A DNA stretch of 64,000 nucleotides from Panicum virgatum. Taxonomy: Eukaryota; Streptophyta; Magnoliopsida; Poales; Poaceae. Below are positions 59,966-64,000 of the stretch, piece by piece (the stretch's first letter is position 1; each line of letters begins with the position of its first letter). The notes beneath the pieces are model-generated. The model saw only the letters and a list, made by a program, of their open reading frames with translations. It was not told where the DNA came from and did no database searches. The stretch lies in the NCBI RefSeq assembly GCF_016808335.1, contig NC_053153.1, positions 25,158,090-25,222,089 on the forward strand. The letters run 5' to 3'. Both the position numbers and the translations under genes were made by a program.

Positions 59966-61485
59966 ATTTTATAATGGCGGTGGCAACATGGTAAAACACT
60001 TAAAAAGTCAAACAGTCTGTTGCCAATCATGGAAAAGACGGGATTTTCTGAGACATTCCTTTTTTCTAAGATTACATTGTAGAAAAAGAAAACACTCACA
60101 ACCCTTGACAACGACTCGACTCTACTTCCTTCAACTAGGATTACATTCTGGAACAAGGAAAAGTACTTGACACAGTACAACTACTTGATATTACAACTTG
60201 AGTACTTCTTTCTACTTAAGCTTTACAATGACTCGGACCTACATGCACAACACCAGGATCTCTTGGAGCTTCTAGTCGACGCCTGCGATAGCTAGATCGG
60301 CCCGAGGCCATAACAAAGCATAAACATGTTATTCCCATCAAGGGAATAATGATACTCGCATTCTGGGAGAAAAGTTTCAAGAGTTTGGAGGCAGATTACA
60401 GTAATTGACTCGCAAGATCTCTTGTAGCATCTTGCGGAGAAATTTCTCCTTCTCCCTGAATACGTTGTGACAAGATTAAGTCTCTTTACCAGAGATGTCA
60501 GTTCTTGGGCACCCAGAGATAGACAACCCCAAGGATGTGACACAACGACCCCAAACCTGCCTCATTGGAATATGCAAAGACATGATGTCCAAAATGGATC
60601 CGATGAGAGCATTGGGGTTGCAGGATGAGGTAGCAGGGACTTATCTTGTCACTCGCAAGTTCTCTTCTAGCATCGTTTGTTGGAAAGAACTATACAAACT
60701 TCAGGAGGGCGAGAGCAAGAACACCAAATGCAAGCCATAGCTTCAGAATACTGGTGCTTTTAGCAAAGACCTCTCTCCCACATTTTTACAACCGCAAGGG
60801 ACTGTACTGGAGGACAACCCGTGACGCTACAGTGGCAGCATTCACGAGCGTAATAATGTAGATTTTCCATACAGTACAAGTCCCATGTAAGCACACAGTA
60901 AAAAGATATACATCCCGGGTTTTATTTCTGAGGATATTTCGGGTGCAATCAGTGTGGCGTATCTAATCGAATTATTTTTCTGGGATTTTTTACTCGAAAA
61001 AGAGGTCTTTTCGGATACCGAATCTGATGAATCCTGCAAAAATTCTGAAGAGTAAAATCTGATGCCATGTCTTGAATCTTTAATTCCAAATATTTGCTCG
61101 GGGGCTACCCGCAATATAAGGGACTTTGATTTAAGGCTCGGGGGCTACGAGATATGTGCATCAAAAATTTATTTTTCAAATTTTTTGGAAAATAATGAAG
61201 AAAAAAGACTGAAGTGACCCTCAGTCTGATTCTGCGATTCAACCTAAGGCTCGGGGGCTACTCCATATGGAGCGCGAGTATTTCGCGCACCATATATGAT
61301 CAAGATTTCGGGGCTTGAGCACCTCACAGCCTCGGAGCAATCGGAAGTACTTGGAGGACTACTTGACGTGTCTGAAGGAAGGCCCAGAAGCAACCAGAAG
61401 GATGTTCTGACTACTTGAAGTACTCGAAGACGCCCAGCCAAGTACTTGATGCCTGCAGGACTCGGCTACGAAAAGCTCGGGGGCT
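59966..61485 (+). other. Gypsy spacer with reiterated purine tracts
   Basis: No gene is seen. Four copies of GCTCGGGGGCT occur near 61096, 61134, 61230 and 61475. The last one (GCTCGGGGGCT|TGTCA) directly abuts the 3' LTR and is the expected polypurine tract; the other three are upstream look-alikes. Confidence 0.65.
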
Positions 61486-61900
61486 TGTCAAAGCTGGGGC
61501 AGCGGACTGTTTATAGGCATAGAATGTTCTAGAGTAAGGGATAGCTCATAGATGTACCTTACCTCTTTTGTAACTACCCGAATAGATGTAGAACTAGCTG
61601 CAGTACAAAGGAAACTACCCGATTGTGTTGTAGTAGGACTCCAACTGTACTCGGCTAGGACTTTCCATGTAACCCTGTCCCCCCGGATATATAAGGACGG
61701 GAAGGGACCCCCTCGAAACACATCAACACCTAAGGCAATACAAACAACCACACAGGATGTAGGGTATTACACAACTCGCGGTCCGAACCTGTCTAAATCT
61801 TTGTGTTCATTGCACCATCGAGTTCCAGAGCAGTCGATCCCTACCTACAAACCTTACTGCTAAGGGTATCCCTGAGCGGACTTGGCGGTAAACACCGACA
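61486..61900 (+). mobile_element. 3' LTR of gypsy element, 415 bp
   Basis: It runs from TGTCAAAGCTGGGGCAGC to AACACCGACA. It contains GGATATATAAGG (TATA box) near 61686-61697, and matches the 5' LTR pieces except for the roughly 65-bp segment missing there. Confidence 0.9.
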
Positions 61901-61905
61901 CTAAC

Positions 61906-62456
61906 GAAGCCTTTTTCTAACGAAGGCCCCTAACTAACGAAGCTAATTTTTGTCAAAGGATGACTGACAAAGCCAATTTCGGACGAAGGCCCCTGACTAA
62001 CGAAATCAATTTCTAATGAAGGTCATGTCTGACGAAGCCAATTTCTGATGAAGGCCATGACTGACGAAACCAATTTCTGATGAAGGTCGTGACCGATGAA
62101 GCCAATTTCTAATAAAGGCCATGACTGACGAAGCCAATTTCCGATGAAGACCTTAACTGATGAAGCCAATTCCTGTCGAAGGCCATCACTGACGAAGCAA
62201 ATTTCTGATGAAGGCCATAACTGTCGAAGCCAATTTCTGATGAAGGCCATGACTAACGAAGCCAATTTCTGATGAAGGCCCATGACTGACGAAGCCAATT
62301 TCTGACAGACATGACTGACGAAACTAATTTCTAACAACGGCCATGACGGATGAAGCCAATTTCTGACAAAAGGCCTATGACTGACGAAGCCAATTTCGAA
62401 AGAAGCCCCATGACTAACAATGCCAATTTCTGACGAAGGCCATTACCGAGGAAAGT
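61906..62456. repeat. 32-33-bp minisatellite, right part
   Basis: Continuation of the array at 21290-21841, with about 16 copies of GAAGCCAATTTCTGATGAAG + GCCATGACTAAC-type units. It starts right after the gypsy target duplication (61901-61905). Confidence 0.85.
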
Positions 62457-63164
62457 GATTACATGGACTATCTTTCAACAGGCTACTTCCCAGGAGGTGC
62501 TTGTGGCGGCATCTCGGTTCTTGGAGCGGGTGGCCAAAGAGTTTTTTACCCGGTCACATGGATGGCAGTCTAGAGGCTTAGGATTGACAATCATTAGTAT
62601 GTCCCTTTACGTTTCAGACTTTTTTAGGCTGTGTGCCATTTGGCATAGGTCAGGAAAGATTTAAGTCGTTGTATCACCTTGACGTCACTTCTTGAAATCA
62701 ATAAAACTAATAAGGACACATCTACTTCTATTGACCGCAATAAGGAGTCAGGTTGCACCACATATCTACTAAATACAATGAAAGTAAATTCAGAATTCAG
62801 AGATATCATAGCTGCATAGAGCCATGCATAGAGGGGCGAGGTTTGTTCGTCGTGGCTTCAGAATGAACACACCTAGCTTTTAAGTGCAGTGTTAAATGAG
62901 CTAATATGAAAGATACAGTAGCATGTGTTTTCATGTAACACCTTGCATGCTAGCTTCATGTTATTGGGCTAATGACCAGGAGCTGGCTGTGCAGAGCGCG
63001 CTTGATGTTCTAGTTACAAGAAACAAGCGACAACACCGGCCAACCAGCCGCACAAATGGAACCACCAATTTCGCCGCTTCCGTTCCACCAATGGAATAAC
63101 CGTACCGTTTCATTCTCCTGAACAAGTCTACTAGTTGGCCGCTAAATAAGTTCATCCATATACC
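62457..63164. other. Upstream region of the inhibitor gene
   Basis: The first half (62460-62830) looks like decayed transposon sequence but I cannot assign it. The part just before 63165 is the promoter of the inhibitor gene. A TAAATAAG word at 63143-63150 is close to the ATG and not a convincing TATA box. Confidence 0.35.
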
Positions 63165-63854
63165 ATGCCTGTAAAACAGATCCTCCTGCAAGTTGCAGCA
63201 ATGGCTCCCGTAACCTCCATTCTCTTTGCCGCCCTTAGTGCTGCTGCTACACTGACGTCATTTACCGATGCTGCCTCCTCGCCGTCCCCGCGGCTAGCCG
63301 TCCCGCCCCCGCCATGCGTGGCGCCCCCGTCGGCAGCGGCGTTCCTTCGCGCGCGCTGCGCCACCACGCCGTACGCCGTCGCCTGCTACGACACCCTCAT
63401 CCCCTACGCGTGCACGTTCCAGACCAGCCACATCAAGCTCGCCCGTGCCGCCGCCGATGTCAACTTGGCCTGGCTCCGCGGGCTTTCCACGCGCGTCAAG
63501 GAGGTTGTAGCCCGTGGCAGTACTGGCGCTGGGGTTGAGGCGGGCGCGCTCCACGATTGTGCCAGCACGGTGGCATCGGCCGCCGGCCTGGCCAAGCAAT
63601 CGGCGGCCGAGCTCGCCAGCCTCGACGCTGCAGGTGCCGCGGCAGCGAGAAATAAGGTCAGGTGGTCCATTGCCAACGCGCAGACGTGGCTCAGCGCCTC
63701 CATGACGAACGAGGCGACGTGTGTCGACGGGATCGGGTTGGCAGGCGCTGCCGCGTCGCCGGTTGCGAGGGAGGTGGTAATAGGAGTTTTGAGCGCCAGG
63801 GAGCACACGACCATTGCCCTCGCGCTCGTCAATGGCATACCGGTGCCGTCTTAG
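63165..63854 (+). CDS. Invertase/pectin methylesterase inhibitor (PMEI-domain protein)
   Basis: A secreted cell-wall protein of the PMEI family, which binds and blocks pectin methylesterases or acid invertases. Single exon, 229 codons from the first ATG. The ATG at 63201 (residue 13, context GCAGCAATGGCT) is as likely a start and gives a cleaner signal peptide (MAPVTSILFAALSAAATLTS, cleavage probably near Ala36-Ser38). The four family cysteines are visible: C65 and C74 in FLRARCATTPYAVACYDTL (first hairpin), C132 (HDCASTV) and C186 (NEATCVDG). Extra cysteines are at 51 and 83. The four-helix bundle region is intact (VRWSIANAQTWLSASMTNEA, typical near C186). It ends at TAG 63852-63854. Strong GC richness is normal for grass genes. 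Inhibitor target cannot be told from sequence. Confidence 0.92.
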   Translation: MPVKQILLQVAAMAPVTSILFAALSAAATLTSFTDAASSPSPRLAVPPPPCVAPPSAAAFLRARCATTPYAVACYDTLIPYACTFQTSHIKLARAAADVNLAWLRGLSTRVKEVVARGSTGAGVEAGALHDCASTVASAAGLAKQSAAELASLDAAGAAAARNKVRWSIANAQTWLSASMTNEATCVDGIGLAGAAASPVAREVVIGVLSAREHTTIALALVNGIPVPS

Positions 63855-64000
63855 TGCAGTGACGATGAACTGCTGCTAGTCGTTCCATTTCTTTGTTCAT
63901 CAGTTTAGTCTTTGACACATAGACAATAATCGACGACAGATTTTGCATACCGAAAGGTTTATATAGTAGTTCTGCTGTAATCTGGATTCTGATCTTCAAG
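63855..64000 (+). other. 3' UTR region of the inhibitor gene
   Basis: AT-rich sequence after the stop codon with no other feature. The window ends before any polyadenylation site can be fixed. Confidence 0.4.

Larger units (their letters stand above)
21842..61900 (+). mobile_element. Pol-less Ty3/gypsy element carrying nested insertions
   Basis: It starts TGTCAGACCC and ends AACACCGACA. Target duplications are CCAAC (21837-21841) and CTAAC (61901-61905). The total span is 40,059 bp, but 27.25 kb is a CACTA insertion in the 5' LTR and 3.46 kb a hAT insertion, leaving about 9.3 kb. Internal order: 5' LTR, primer-binding site, broken gag (plus), 120-bp tandem array, antisense multi-exon gene (minus), spacer with reiterated purine tracts, 3' LTR. 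No protease, reverse transcriptase, RNase H or integrase motif was seen in 49448-61485, so it would need a partner element. The antisense gene points to the Tat lineage. Confidence 0.85.

Noticed and set aside
61906..62456. CRISPR-like regular repeats
   Set aside because: Contiguous degenerate 32-33-bp minisatellite without unique spacers, in a plant genome.

Overview
The window is nuclear DNA of a grass (probably a panicoid; the species cannot be fixed from sequence alone). Evidence: spliced genes with GT-AG introns, GC-rich first exons, a grass-type universal stress protein, a Tourist-like MITE, and grass-type LTR retrotransposons (Sirevirus, Ty3/gypsy Tat with antisense genes, CACTA with TNP1/TNP2, TTF-type hAT). 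There are no bacterial features. Only two ordinary host genes are recognisable: a two-exon universal stress protein gene (13442-14168, minus) and an intronless invertase/pectin methylesterase inhibitor gene (63165-63854, plus). Almost everything else is transposable-element DNA.

Left block, 1-11280: a minus-oriented LTR-like fragment (1-1191) abuts the integrase end of a decayed Ty3/gypsy element (about 1205-1760, plus). Downstream in that element lies a multi-exon antisense gene with a plant mobile domain (9513 to 2177, minus). It is split by a 4.2-kb solo LTR (5064-9263, target duplication GGTCC/GGTCT). The element's own LTR starts at 9808, and the end of a CACTA element finishes at 11280.

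Middle-left, 11281-16480: low-information DNA, a 248-bp MITE with TTA duplications (12818-13065), the stress-protein gene, and a 335-bp solo LTR (14466-14800) whose TATA box points at that gene.

Right block, about 15950-62456, is a deep nest. Level 1 is a minisatellite-rich repeat (66-bp and 32-33-bp units), interrupted by a 3418-bp solo LTR (16487-19904, duplication GTTGA). Level 2 is a pol-less Ty3/gypsy element (21842-61900, duplication CCAAC/CTAAC) with a broken gag on plus and a long antisense gene on minus. Level 3a is a CACTA transposon (22053-49303, duplication ACG) inside the 5' LTR of level 2. Level 3b is a hAT transposon (55906-59365, duplication CCTACTAC) inside the antisense gene of level 2. 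Level 4 is a 12.95-kb Sirevirus copia element (30683-43632, duplication CGTAC) inside the CACTA. Every boundary was placed by reading termini and duplicated target sites directly.

The CACTA carries TNP2 and TNP1 on minus, plus a small spliced gene on plus between them and two tRNA-like Pol III-type modules upstream of the transposase genes. These last two, the duplicated TNP1 exon and the Sirevirus third gene with its own promoter-like leader are the least conventional content. I found no clearly new multi-gene biological system; the novelty is in element architecture. Exon limits are by eye from splice signals and reading frame.
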